A stretch of DNA of 64,000 bases from an uncultured Collinsella sp. (lineage in GTDB: Bacteria > Actinomycetota > Coriobacteriia > Coriobacteriales > Coriobacteriaceae): positions 1 through 64,000 of the forward strand of contig CAJMHR010000003.1 in NCBI GenBank assembly GCA_905213265.1, written 5' to 3'. Of the stretch, positions 42,931-50,727 are shown in pieces (positions within the stretch are counted from its first letter, which is position 1; each line of letters begins with the position of its first letter). The notes under the pieces were generated by a model that worked only from the letters and a program-made list of their open reading frames with translations, had not been told where the DNA came from and did no database searches. The position numbers were made by a program, and so were the translations under genes.

Positions 42931-44175
42931 CTAGCGGTATCTGCGGAACCCCCCCCCGTACACGATTCGGAGGATGTAATCGGGCACGTTGCGCAGCTTC
43001 GGGCTTCGCCTCAGTTTCGCGAAGTGCTCTTCAGTTGGAACCGCCGTCTGTCCTCCCGGCGTCGTGCACAGGTAGTGCGATGCCATCTGGGTTCCGGTAA
43101 GCTCGTTGACCTCCTTGGCCCTTATCCCGGTTGACTTGAGCCAGCGGGTGAAGGCAAGGGTCTCCTCCTCGGTGTGGTAGCGCGTGTCGCGTTCGTAAAC
43201 GGCGGCCTCTTTGACCATCTGAGAGGCGAAGGACTCCTTTGCGAGCATCGAGGTAGAGCCGGGAGACTGGTGAATCGCCTTGAAGCAGTGCGCTGTCCCA
43301 ACCTCGCGCATTCGCTCGGTCGGTCTGCACTCTATTCCGTTGAGCATCGAGACCGCGTTGAAGCTGTTCCCCCTGAAGCCGGGAAGATCGCCGCAGCCGC
43401 AGCATGCGGTGCTGTCACCCATGGGGCGAAGGCGGTTCTCGGCGCAGAAGAATGCTAGGCCGTTTTCGTGGCAGGCGTCACGGATAAGCGCGTAGTGAGC
43501 CTCAAGCAGGTCCTCCGTGTAGCAGAAGTCGCCGCGAACCTTCACGAGCCCTTTCTTCCCGCGCTTGAACTTCATCCCCTCGACGGTAACGCCGTAGGCA
43601 CCGGCCTCGGCGAAGCGTGGTATGTTCGCAAGGAACTCGCGCTTTACTCCGGTGATGTACGGTTGCGCCCTCACGATCACGCGGCGGCAGTTCCCCGCAA
43701 GCTTCGAGACCATCGAAAGCCGCTCCTCGAACGTTGGCGCGCCCGGCTCCATCTTGTCGTATGAGGAGCAGACCATCGAGATTTGAACGACGGCGTTGCA
43801 CTTGCGAAGGAGCGAGATGTACGGCTCCTCGGTTATGAGCTTGCCCTTGGTCGATATGATGACCGGGTGGCCGGTCTCTGCGAACACCTTGAGGCATTCG
43901 AGCGAGGCCCCGGCCTTGCGCTCGATGGGTTGGAAGGGATCGGAAAGCCCGCCCCAGTGCAGCGGTATCTTCCAGTCGCACCACTTGGTGACCGCCGTGC
44001 GCTTTCCCTCGATGAAGCTCCTGAGCTGCTTAGCGCAGTTCTTCATCGTCACCTTCTCGATGTCCACCTTTGTGCGGGCGAAGCAGTACTTGCAACCATG
44101 CGAACAGCCGGAATACGTGTCGAGCCTGATGGGGTACTCGCACAGGACGGCCTGAGAACCGCACTCTACTCCCAT
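42931..44175 (-). CDS. phage-encoded radical SAM protein
   Basis: 414 residues. The 4Fe-4S/AdoMet motif is CSHGCKYCFA (about residues 24-33), followed by a TIM-barrel-like core with WGGLSDPFQPIER, VIISTKGKLI and RVIVRAQPYITG. A second Cys cluster (CCGCGD, about 258-263) could bind another iron-sulfur centre. This resembles spore-photoproduct-lyase-like proteins, but not closely enough to assign a substrate. It overlaps the ParB-like gene by ten bases. A G9 run (42,949-42,957) near the end may truncate it: with G8 the frame continues to ...FLAARFGIAGDSDD and stops over the next start codon. Confidence 0.82.
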   Translation of the reverse strand: MGVECGSQAVLCEYPIRLDTYSGCSHGCKYCFARTKVDIEKVTMKNCAKQLRSFIEGKRTAVTKWCDWKIPLHWGGLSDPFQPIERKAGASLECLKVFAETGHPVIISTKGKLITEEPYISLLRKCNAVVQISMVCSSYDKMEPGAPTFEERLSMVSKLAGNCRRVIVRAQPYITGVKREFLANIPRFAEAGAYGVTVEGMKFKRGKKGLVKVRGDFCYTEDLLEAHYALIRDACHENGLAFFCAENRLRPMGDSTACCGCGDLPGFRGNSFNAVSMLNGIECRPTERMREVGTAHCFKAIHQSPGSTSMLAKESFASQMVKEAAVYERDTRYHTEEETLAFTRWLKSTGIRAKEVNELTGTQMASHYLCTTPGGQTAVPTEEHFAKLRRSPKLRNVPDYILRIVYGGGFRRYR

Positions 44176-44765
44176 TCCTCCGCCTCCTTGATGATCCGGG
44201 CGGAAAGCTCGTCGCGACCGATTGCCTTCACGTAGGCCTCAACGCTGTCTTTCACGTCGATGGGAAACACGAGCGAGAACGAGAACGTGTCGCCGTTCCC
44301 CTTTGTGGCGTTGGTGGCGAAGTCCTCCGTCATGAGGTCTTCGATTGCATCGACGCTTGCTCCCTTGTACAGGTACTCATCGAAGCCGAAGGACTCCCAG
44401 TCGGCGTTCAGGTTGTCCATGTCCTCGGTAAGGGTCTCGTAGTCGAAGCCGCTTGAAAGCGTCGTCTGGTTGTGGACGTGCGTGTAGGCGCGCCGCTGCT
44501 CGTCCGAGAGGTGGTCAAGGGAGATGACGGGGGCCGTTTCGATGCCCAGCTGCTTCAGCGCTAGCACTCGCCCGTGGCCCTCAACGATCTCAGGCTCTCC
44601 GTTCTCGTTGTGCCACACGGCAATGGGGTCGCAGTTGCCGAACTCGCTTATCGAGGCGGCTATCTGGTCTACTTGCTTCCTCGTGTGGATTTTCGCGTTG
44701 TTTGCGTACGGAACGAGGGTTTCTACGGGCGTTTCCTCGATCTTTAGGTCTGGCATAGGGCGCAA
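44166..44765 (-). CDS. ParB N-terminal domain (ParB/Srx-like) protein
   Basis: 199 residues. The N-terminal ParB/sulfiredoxin-like fold carries ETLVPYANNAKIH, the QIAASISEFGNCDPIAVW strand-helix and EIVEGHGRVLALKQLG, the GxxR nucleotide-binding motif (here GHGR). No partition HTH is visible, so it is not a chromosomal ParB; such stand-alone domains act as CTPase- or ATP-using modifiers or nucleases in phages. It probably works with the overlapping radical SAM gene. The start is a TTG with GGAGG five bases upstream, or an ATG three codons later. Confidence 0.8.
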   Translation of the reverse strand: MRPMPDLKIEETPVETLVPYANNAKIHTRKQVDQIAASISEFGNCDPIAVWHNENGEPEIVEGHGRVLALKQLGIETAPVISLDHLSDEQRRAYTHVHNQTTLSSGFDYETLTEDMDNLNADWESFGFDEYLYKGASVDAIEDLMTEDFATNATKGNGDTFSFSLVFPIDVKDSVEAYVKAIGRDELSARIIKEAEEWE

Positions 44766-44943
44766 AACGGCCTCCTTTCGTAGGGTGAAAGGAGGCTATC
44801 GCGGGTGTGAGATTTAGCGTTGCGTTTTTTGGCGTCTTAGCGTTGCGCCCTCGCTCAGGCCCCCCGAACCTCCAATTTCGTGGCGATAGACGCCGGGGGG
44901 TTGCGCGCGGGGTATGAGGAGGCGTTTCGGGTTTTCCAAGGGG
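44766..44943. other. intergenic region between HNH and ParB-like genes
   Basis: 178 bases. A minus-strand frame ends ...LSEGATLRRQKTQR at a TAA in the degenerate motif copy 44,801-44,816, suggesting the eroded 3' end of a gene. A hairpin CCTCCTTTC/GAAAGGAGG (44,771-44,795) overlaps the parB ribosome binding site and could hide it. Confidence 0.4.
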
Positions 44944-45333
44944 TTAGGGGGTCTTGCGCCTGAGCTTGGCGTCCTTCAGGCCGTGGCAGCTCTTGCAGCG
45001 CAGGGCTAGGTTGGCCGGGTCGTTCGTGCCTCCCTTGCACAGCGGCACGATGTGGTCGACCTCTCCTCCCATGCCCGCAGTCCTCCACCGCTTGCCGTCG
45101 TGCCATGCGCATACCCTGCCGCAGTCGGTGCACCTGCCCTTGGTTCTCGCTATCGCCTGCTGCCTCGCGGCTTGGTACTCGGCGCTTGAGTAGTTGCGCC
45201 TCCACGGCTCGCGCTTGGCTCTGGCCTTGTCGCCTTGTGTCGGCTTGCGCTTGGGCCTCGGCCTGCATGCGCAGCGCTGGCCCGCCGGTACGATGCGCCC
45301 GCAGTGCGGGCAGTAGGTGCGCATGCGGCTCAT
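44944..45333 (-). CDS. HNH endonuclease
   Basis: 129 residues. A basic Cys-rich N-terminus (CPHCGRIVPAGQRCAC) is followed by an HNH domain: CTDCGRVCA, GGEVDHIVPLCKGGTNDPANLALRCKSCHGLK with the catalytic DH, Asn and C-x2-C zinc ligands. HNH genes next to terminases assist DNA packaging in many siphophages. Here terS is 2.4 kb downstream past the ParB and radical SAM genes. The ATG overlaps the upstream stop. Confidence 0.88.
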   Translation of the reverse strand: MSRMRTYCPHCGRIVPAGQRCACRPRPKRKPTQGDKARAKREPWRRNYSSAEYQAARQQAIARTKGRCTDCGRVCAWHDGKRWRTAGMGGEVDHIVPLCKGGTNDPANLALRCKSCHGLKDAKLRRKTP

Positions 45334-45476
45334 TGCCCGGCCTCCTTCAGCAGCTTCTTGGTCTCGTGTATCGTGATCTCTAGCGCCCGCGCTATCTCGC
45401 CCAAGGTGCAGCCTATGCGCCGCATCCTCTGGGCGTGCTTGGCCAGCTGCTCGCGCGTCCTCTGCTCGTTATCCAT
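45330..45476 (-). CDS. small HTH-like phage protein (48 aa)
   Basis: A 48-residue protein with a resolvase-type helix-turn-helix (RRIGCTLGEIARALEITIHET). It overlaps both neighbours by a few bases, supporting translation. It may regulate late genes or be a small terminase-like partner of HNH; neither is proven. Confidence 0.6.
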   Translation of the reverse strand: MDNEQRTREQLAKHAQRMRRIGCTLGEIARALEITIHETKKLLKEAGQ

Positions 45477-45666
45477 GGCGCTCTCCCGGCTGCGTGTTCT
45501 TGCTCGTGAGGTGCCACGCATGGCAGTAGGGGCAGCGGTACCAGTCCTGCCCGTACCGTGCCCCTACCCTCATCGCCGCAAGCTCGCTGTAGAACGCGAC
45601 CTTCTGCGTGCATGTGCGGCGCTTGCGCTTGGTGCGCCTTCTCTTGTGGTGCCTGCTGTTTCCCAT
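45469..45666 (-). CDS. small basic zinc-ribbon protein (65 aa)
   Basis: A strongly basic N-terminus (HHKRRRTKRKRR), then a single CPYCHAWHLT knuckle paired with an earlier Cys. The ATG is chosen from two by spacing from AAAGGAGG. The leader resembles that before the portal gene. Probably a nucleic-acid-binding phage protein. Confidence 0.6.
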   Translation of the reverse strand: MGNSRHHKRRRTKRKRRTCTQKVAFYSELAAMRVGARYGQDWYRCPYCHAWHLTSKNTQPGERHG

Positions 45667-45708
45667 GGCCATGCCTCCTTTGGCTGGATGGTATGGCCAG
45701 CGCAAGAC

Positions 45709-46038
45709 CTAGAACCTTCCGCGCCTTCGGTTGCGCTCCTCGCAAGCCCGCATGATCGGCTCCATGTCGTGCACGCCCAGAGCTGCAACGAGGTTGAGCG
45801 TCGCCTGTATGACATCTGCGCACTCGTCTATGACGTCTCCTGTCGCAGCCTTTACGGAAGGCTTGAACGGTACCGCTCTCGGGTCTTCGTCGGTGCGGTC
45901 GTAGAAGACGAGCTCCTCGTTGAGCCTCTGCCAAGCGCCGAAGACCTCGGCAGCCTCCTCCAATGGTTTGAGCGCCTGTGCCTTACTTGCATCCAAGTCC
46001 TTGAACACCGCCACGCTTCCAACGTTCACCGATTCCAT
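45709..46038 (-). CDS. MazG-like nucleotide pyrophosphohydrolase
   Basis: 109 residues with the MazG/all-alpha NTP-PPase arrangement: LKPLEEAAEVFGAW (E-x3-E-type) then GDVIDECADVIQATLNLVAALG (E-x3-D), which bind Mg. It would hydrolyse (d)NTPs or alarmone precursors during phage growth. The ATG with AAGGGG upstream lies inside the end of the Cys-rich gene before it. Confidence 0.8.
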   Translation of the reverse strand: MESVNVGSVAVFKDLDASKAQALKPLEEAAEVFGAWQRLNEELVFYDRTDEDPRAVPFKPSVKAATGDVIDECADVIQATLNLVAALGVHDMEPIMRACEERNRRRGRF

Positions 46039-46223
46039 ACGCACCCCTTGCAGCCCTCGTCTTCATCGTTCTGCATGTCGATAAGATGCTCGTTGATCCA
46101 GTTGGCGCACTGCGCCGTTCCGCACGTCTCGCCCAACTCGTCCAGCATCTGGTTCTGGCACACGCCGTAGTCGCAGCACACCTCAATGAAGCGGCATTCG
46201 CTCCAGTTCTCTCCCTTGGCCAT
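46026..46223 (-). CDS. Cys-rich small phage protein (65 aa)
   Basis: Contains eight cysteines in paired groups (CRFIEVCCDYGVC, CGTAQC, CKGCVW), suggesting a metal-binding fold. GGAGG is the ribosome binding site. It overlaps the MazG-like start. No family recognised. Confidence 0.6.
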   Translation of the reverse strand: MAKGENWSECRFIEVCCDYGVCQNQMLDELGETCGTAQCANWINEHLIDMQNDEDEGCKGCVWNR

Positions 46224-46225
46224 GG

Positions 46226-47116
46226 CTACGCCTCCAAAGCCTTGAGCGCCCGGCGGGCGTTGTCCGTGAGCTGCCGCTGCCACGCGCCGTTCTTGGGCGA
46301 CCACCTGAACCCGTTGGCCTTGAGCCTTTCGCGCGTGCCGTCCTTAGGCTTTCCGCCGAACACGAGCTGAAGCCGCATGATGTCGGCGTTCTCCACCACG
46401 GTGCAAGGCTCGCCGTTGATCTCGGTCTCGCGGTCTTCGGTGCCGGCCTCCTTCTCGCGCTGAAGCTCGGCGATGCGCGCGCGGGTGCGCTTGATCGTGG
46501 CGAGGTTGTTCGACAGCTGCCACGACGGGAAGGGCTGGCTCATGCCGAAGCGCTCCATGTCGTGCCTGACGTGCTCGGCCTCGTCGTGGTCTACGCCGTC
46601 GAAGCCCTCAAGCGTGCCGTGCTTGCGGTAGTGGGCGTTGGCGCGCTTCATCATGTCCTGACGATCCTCTAGCCGCTTCGCCTTGGCCTCAAGCCTTTCG
46701 AGCGCGTTCGGGTCGCCCGCTTGTATGCCGCCGGTTCCGATGGACGCGATGCGGCGCTTGATGCCCATGACCTTCTCGTAGCGCTCCATGTGCGAGCTTC
46801 GGCGGGCGTTCTGGCGCTCCTTCTTGCGAACAGGGAAGTTCCCGCCGCCCGAAACGAGGATGCTGGGGCACATCGCGTCGATGCGGTAGCCCTCGTTCAG
46901 CCACTCTGCGTACTTGCGGGCGAACCTGTCTGCGAGCGCGTAGGCCTTCTCCGCAAGCTCGGGGAACCGCTCGGCCTGCTCCTCGGCCATTCGGTAGGCC
47001 TCGTCCACCTGCGCGCGGTAGCCCTCGGTCTCGCTGCCGGCCTTGAACTCGCGCATGCTGTTGGCATCGTGGGCCATGCGCGCATCCGCCTCGTTTATCT
47101 CGTAGTACCTTGCCAT
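46226..47116 (-). CDS. phage protein with C-terminal DUF3560-like domain
   Basis: 296 residues. The N-terminal half (MARYYEINEADARMAHDANS...) is helical and charged. The last 55 residues carry LVFGGKPKDGTRERLKANGFRWSPKNGAWQRQLT, a motif found at the end of DUF3560 and large polyvalent mobile-element proteins. Its biochemical role is unknown; relatives are linked to antirestriction or plasmid maintenance. The start follows GAAAGGAT. Frame open further upstream not used. Confidence 0.65.
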   Translation of the reverse strand: MARYYEINEADARMAHDANSMREFKAGSETEGYRAQVDEAYRMAEEQAERFPELAEKAYALADRFARKYAEWLNEGYRIDAMCPSILVSGGGNFPVRKKERQNARRSSHMERYEKVMGIKRRIASIGTGGIQAGDPNALERLEAKAKRLEDRQDMMKRANAHYRKHGTLEGFDGVDHDEAEHVRHDMERFGMSQPFPSWQLSNNLATIKRTRARIAELQREKEAGTEDRETEINGEPCTVVENADIMRLQLVFGGKPKDGTRERLKANGFRWSPKNGAWQRQLTDNARRALKALEA

Positions 47117-47180
47117 GATAGAATCCTTTCGTCCGGCGGGGCCTAGCCGCCAAGCTCTCGGCCCCGCCCGCATTGTCAAC

Positions 47181-47348
47181 TCAGCCGGCGATGATGTCTC
47201 TGACGAGCATCACGATCTGGTAGCCCAAGAACACCGTCAGCCCGTCGAGCGCCAAGCACGCCAGAACGAGGAAGAGGCACCCCATGCAGCCCATGGGCTT
47301 GCTATCCTCGGTGACCCCGGCCTTCCACTCGTCCTTGCTCAGGCTCAT
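47181..47348 (-). CDS. small membrane protein (55 aa)
   Basis: A short cytoplasmic N-terminus and one strong membrane helix (GCLFLVLACLALDGLTVFLGY). It overlaps the upstream gene by ATGA. No family recognised; may act at the host membrane. Confidence 0.6.
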   Translation of the reverse strand: MSLSKDEWKAGVTEDSKPMGCMGCLFLVLACLALDGLTVFLGYQIVMLVRDIIAG

Positions 47349-47518
47349 CGCGGCTCACCTTCGATTACCGTCGGCAGCACGTCGCTCGCCATGTCCATGC
47401 AGGCCTCGCACCTCGCCCAGTCCGGTTCCGGCCCGCTGATGGCCTCAAGGGCCTCGGTGAGGTGCTTGCGCGCGGCTTCGATGCGGATGCGCGCCTTCTC
47501 CGCCTTGACGTCTTTCAT
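47345..47518 (-). CDS. small helical phage protein (57 aa)
   Basis: MKDVKAEKARIRIEAARKHL..., a charged helical protein with two Cys (RCEACM). AAAGGAGAC precedes the ATG, and it is coupled to the membrane protein downstream. Unknown function. Confidence 0.55.
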   Translation of the reverse strand: MKDVKAEKARIRIEAARKHLTEALEAISGPEPDWARCEACMDMASDVLPTVIEGEPR

Positions 47519-47529
47519 CGTGTCTCCTT

Positions 47530-47667
47530 TCACGCTGCGAGCGACAGAAAGCAAAGGAACGCAAGCCCGAGGGCGAGAAGCTTCAACGCCCTCAGCACCG
47601 CGTAGACGATGGCTGCCGGAACGCTCACGGCGGCAGCTATCGCGATTGCGAAAAGCAGCCTTCTCAC
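47530..47667 (-). CDS. small membrane protein (45 aa)
   Basis: Starts at a GTG that overlaps the upstream stop (GTGA). Almost entirely hydrophobic with two helices (LLFAIAIAAAVSVPAAIVYAV and LALGLAFLCFLSLAA) and a few basic residues. Too short for a family call. Confidence 0.5.
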   Translation of the reverse strand: MRRLLFAIAIAAAVSVPAAIVYAVLRALKLLALGLAFLCFLSLAA

Positions 47668-48272
47668 TCGTTTTCCTCGTCCTTCTCGGCCTCGGCGTCC
47701 AGCTTGTCGGCGTACTCGATGAGCCGCTTCTTGAGCAGGTCGAGGCCGAACCTCTCAAGCTCATCCGCGCGGTATGCCGGGAAGTACTGCCCCGTGCACG
47801 CCTTCTCGGAGTCCTTGGCCACGCGGGCCTCGGCGAGGTTGCGCCCGTTGTCCCAAACGTCCATGACGAACGTCTGGGTTCCGGTACGGAGCTGGCAGGG
47901 CCAGATGCGCGTCTCAACGCTCATGGCCTCGTTCCTGCTCCAACCGACGCGCTTGCGGGCCACCTCGCGCAGGCCCTCATCGCTTGCGGCCTTCTCGCGC
48001 GCCTCCTCAGCCGTAAGCCCAAGCCCGTTCTCGCTGTGCTTGAAGTCGTAGACTTCCTTCACCGTGAGATAGGCCGTCTCGAACGGCTCGTTGAGCTTGA
48101 CGATCTGCACCTGCCTCGGCTCGATCTCGCCGTCGGGGCTTTCAGCCTTCTTGGCGTCCGCCTCGCTCTTCTCGCGCTCAAGCTCCGCGATCTTTCCGCG
48201 AAGCACCTCGTTCGCTTCCTCAGCCGCATGAAGCTTGGCAAGCACGTACTCCTCGCAAGTCCTGATTTCCAT
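47664..48272 (-). CDS. hypothetical phage protein (202 aa)
   Basis: An N-terminal coiled coil (about 15-45), a central region with VKLNEPFETAYLTVKEVYDFK and an acidic C-terminus (KLDAEAEKDEENE). AAAGGG precedes the chosen ATG; an upstream open stretch overlaps the neighbouring gene. No family recognised. Confidence 0.6.
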   Translation of the reverse strand: MEIRTCEEYVLAKLHAAEEANEVLRGKIAELEREKSEADAKKAESPDGEIEPRQVQIVKLNEPFETAYLTVKEVYDFKHSENGLGLTAEEAREKAASDEGLREVARKRVGWSRNEAMSVETRIWPCQLRTGTQTFVMDVWDNGRNLAEARVAKDSEKACTGQYFPAYRADELERFGLDLLKKRLIEYADKLDAEAEKDEENE

Positions 48273-48273
48273 T

Positions 48274-48738
48274 TCAAACCCTTTCCCTGATGGTGATGAT
48301 CCTGCCGGTATCCCGGTCTTCAATCTCCCAGCGCCCGTAGTCGTAGAGGCCGGGATGGTGCGGGGGGAACAGCTTCAGAAGAAGCCCGTCCCACCACTGC
48401 TGCTCGAACTGGATGTTGTCCCACACCCAGCGGGTAACGAAGCGCGCCGCGCCGTGGAACCCGTCGTGGCACCCCGTGGTGCCCGAGCCGCATAGGGCGA
48501 ACAGCGGGCTTCTCAGGCTCCACTTGCCGTTCGGCGTGACGAGGTTGAAGCGCTCGCCGCGCCCCCTCGGTATCACGTGGTGGCAGCTCATGGCTGGCTT
48601 TCCGCAGATGCAGCACCACTCCTGCGTGCGCTCGTAGTCCCTCGCGCCCTTGCCGGTGTATCGCGCGCCCACGTGGGGCTTTCCGTAAAGCTCGGCCCTC
48701 TCCAAGGAGTGGCCCTGAAGCTGTCCCATCGAGATCAT
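48274..48738 (-). CDS. HNH-like nuclease domain protein
   Basis: 154 residues with CCICGKPAMSCHHVIPRGRGERF and ALCGSGTTGCHDGFHG, the two zinc knuckles and the HH metal site of a degenerate HNH fold seen in phage proteins near replication genes. GGAGG is six bases before the ATG, which overlaps the DnaC-like stop. Confidence 0.75.
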   Translation of the reverse strand: MISMGQLQGHSLERAELYGKPHVGARYTGKGARDYERTQEWCCICGKPAMSCHHVIPRGRGERFNLVTPNGKWSLRSPLFALCGSGTTGCHDGFHGAARFVTRWVWDNIQFEQQWWDGLLLKLFPPHHPGLYDYGRWEIEDRDTGRIITIRERV

Positions 48739-49385
48739 CGGAGCCTCCTGTCCGGCCCAGTCACCTCGATGCGCTCGCAGGCCCCGCCGAGCCTTGAGGC
48801 GATGCGAGCTCCGGGCATGCCGCCCCAAAGCTCGCGCAGCTGCCCGAGGCTGTAGTTGCTCGTGACGATGGTCGGAAGCCCCTCGGCGGTTCTGGCGTCT
48901 ATGAGGCCCGTGAGCGTCTCGATGGCCCAATCCGTGGGGCGCTCGGCCCCCAGATCGTCAAGCGCCAGAAGCGGAACGGTCTCGGCCCTTCTCAGGGCGT
49001 CGCGGTCTCCTCCGTTGAAGCCGTCGCGGATGCTGTCCAGCAGGTGCTTGGCGCTCACGAGCTTCGCGGGCGGCTTGGTGCCCTTGGAGCGCTCGACGGC
49101 GACGCGCACCGCATGGGCCGCCGCGTAGGTCTTGCCGCGCCCCGGCTCGCCCCAGAGGTACGCGCCACGGCCCCGCTCCACGATCCTGCACACGCGCTCG
49201 CCGATGTCGCTCTGGGCGCGCATGTAGCCGCCTCGAAGCCCGGCCTTGCGCAGCCTGCACTCGCGGGCCTTGCGCATCATCTGGCGGTACTCGTCGGTCT
49301 GCTCGAAGGGCACGGGCTTGGCCGGTTCGATGCCCTCCGGCACGTCGAGGCCCTTGAGCGCGTCAGAGATTCGAGTACTCGTCAT
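48735..49385 (-). CDS. DnaC-like helicase loader ATPase
   Basis: 216 residues of the DnaC/IstB AAA+ type. Walker A is GEPGRGKTYAA (about residues 78-88), Walker B LLALDDLGAE (about 139-148), and sensor 1 IVTSNYS. It would load the host replicative helicase at the phage origin together with the DnaD-like protein encoded just upstream, which overlaps it by 23 bases. Confidence 0.88.
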   Translation of the reverse strand: MTSTRISDALKGLDVPEGIEPAKPVPFEQTDEYRQMMRKARECRLRKAGLRGGYMRAQSDIGERVCRIVERGRGAYLWGEPGRGKTYAAAHAVRVAVERSKGTKPPAKLVSAKHLLDSIRDGFNGGDRDALRRAETVPLLALDDLGAERPTDWAIETLTGLIDARTAEGLPTIVTSNYSLGQLRELWGGMPGARIASRLGGACERIEVTGPDRRLR

Positions 49386-49983
49386 GGCTGGCCTCCTTCC
49401 TGTCGCCCTGCCGCTTCTGCCATGTGGTGCAAGCCGCCTGCCACGACTTCATGGGGTTGCGCCCGACCTTCCAGCCCTTCGACTCGTAGAACGCCACGAA
49501 AGCCTCCGGGTCGAACGTGTAGCCCTTCTCCGCGCAGTAGGCGCGAACCTCGTCAACTGAGGGCGGGACGAACCTCTTCTTTGGCTTGGTATGGTTTGGC
49601 TTGGTATGGTTTGGTTTGGGTTCGGCATCTTCCAAACCCCCGTTTTCGGTTTCCAAAACCCCCGTTTCGATGTAATCGCAAGCGAGGTTTGAGAACTCGG
49701 AAAGGGGGGTTTCGCTGTTTGCAAAGGGGTCTTTCGAGTCGCTTGAAGCACCCTTATTGTTTCCGCGTCCCCCCGTTCTACCGCTCGAAATGGCGCGCTT
49801 GGAGTTGTCGATGTCCTCGCGCAGGCTCTCGAAGATGGCATCAAGCGGCCACTCAAGCTCAGGCTCGATGCCGTAGGTGCCGTACTGGGCCAAGGCCCAG
49901 AGGATCGCTCCTCGCTGCTCCTCCGGCACCTTGGCCACCGTTGCGGTGAGCTTCGGAAACCATGTGAACTTGGCTTCCTGCAT
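49363..49983 (-). CDS. DUF6291/DnaD-like replication initiation protein
   Basis: 206 residues. The N-terminal part (FTWFPKLTATVAKVPEEQRGAILWALAQYGTYG) matches DUF6291; a low-complexity linker with tandem NHTKP units follows; the C-terminus (VDEVRAYCAEKGYTFDPEAFVAFYESKGWKVG) looks like the DnaD-type C-terminal region. Next to the helicase loader it most likely initiates phage replication. The linker is encoded by a short tandem repeat (49,583-49,620). Confidence 0.7.
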   Translation of the reverse strand: MQEAKFTWFPKLTATVAKVPEEQRGAILWALAQYGTYGIEPELEWPLDAIFESLREDIDNSKRAISSGRTGGRGNNKGASSDSKDPFANSETPLSEFSNLACDYIETGVLETENGGLEDAEPKPNHTKPNHTKPKKRFVPPSVDEVRAYCAEKGYTFDPEAFVAFYESKGWKVGRNPMKSWQAACTTWQKRQGDRKEASHDEYSNL

Positions 49984-49986
49984 GAC

Positions 49987-50331
49987 CTAACGCTCCCAGT
50001 AGTAAGCGCCCTCAAGCGCGTTGACGGACACGGTTGCGCCGGTGCCGATAAGCGCCTCGATGACATCAAAGCGGAGCGCGTCCACCTCGGGGTGCTCAAC
50101 GAGGAAGCACATGGCGATGTGCTGCAAGCGCTTGTAGCTGAACTCCGGTTCCTTGACCTCGCCGCGCTGGCGCTTCGCCGTCACGATCACGAGTACGGTC
50201 ACCTCGCCGTCCTTCACAACGACGTCGGCGGTTCCCTCGTCGCACACGTACTTGCAAGCGCCATCGGCCTTGAGGCCCTTGGAGTTCAGGTGCGCGATGG
50301 CTGCGAGGTGCGCGATTGAATAGGTGTTCAT
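49987..50331 (-). CDS. YraN-like (UPF0102) putative nuclease
   Basis: 114 residues. IAHLNSKGLK, then DEGTADVVVKDGEVTVLVIVTAKRQRG fits the D...E/I-x-K restriction-endonuclease-fold core of YraN/Holliday-junction nuclease relatives, though the Glu of E-V-K is replaced in VIVTAK. It lies in the recombination module between SSB and DnaD-like genes. Activity is uncertain because of this change. Confidence 0.6.
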   Translation of the reverse strand: MNTYSIAHLAAIAHLNSKGLKADGACKYVCDEGTADVVVKDGEVTVLVIVTAKRQRGEVKEPEFSYKRLQHIAMCFLVEHPEVDALRFDVIEALIGTGATVSVNALEGAYYWER

Positions 50332-50340
50332 GGTCTCCTC

Positions 50341-50727
50341 CTAGAACGGGCAGTCGTCGTCGTAGACGTCTGCGGGCTGATCCTCTGCGGCCTGCCCCGT
50401 GCGCTTGCCGCCTTGGAAGTCGATGTCCTCGCCGATGACCTCAAGCTTGCTGCGCTTCTGGCCCTCCTTGGTCTCCCACGTGTTCTGGCTCAGCCTTCCG
50501 GCAATGGTCACGTGGGAACCCTTGGCGAGGTACTTGGCGATGCTCTCGGCGCGGTTGCCGAAGAAGATCACGTCGACCCAGTTGGCCTTGTCCGACCACT
50601 CGCCGTTGACCTTCTGGCGCGTGTTCACGCACACCGCGAGGCTGCACACCTGCGTGCCCAACGCGGTTACGCGAAGCTCCGGGTCGCGCCCGAGGTTGCC
50701 GCTAATCGTCACTCGATTGATGCTCAT
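50341..50727 (-). CDS. ssb: single-stranded DNA-binding protein
   Basis: 128 residues: a complete OB fold (MSINRVTISGNLGRDPELRV..., WVDVIFFGNRAESIAKYLAKGSHV) and the conserved acidic tip DDDCPF that recruits partner proteins. It overlaps the end of the ERF gene and supports phage recombination and replication. Confidence 0.95.
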   Translation of the reverse strand: MSINRVTISGNLGRDPELRVTALGTQVCSLAVCVNTRQKVNGEWSDKANWVDVIFFGNRAESIAKYLAKGSHVTIAGRLSQNTWETKEGQKRSKLEVIGEDIDFQGGKRTGQAAEDQPADVYDDDCPF

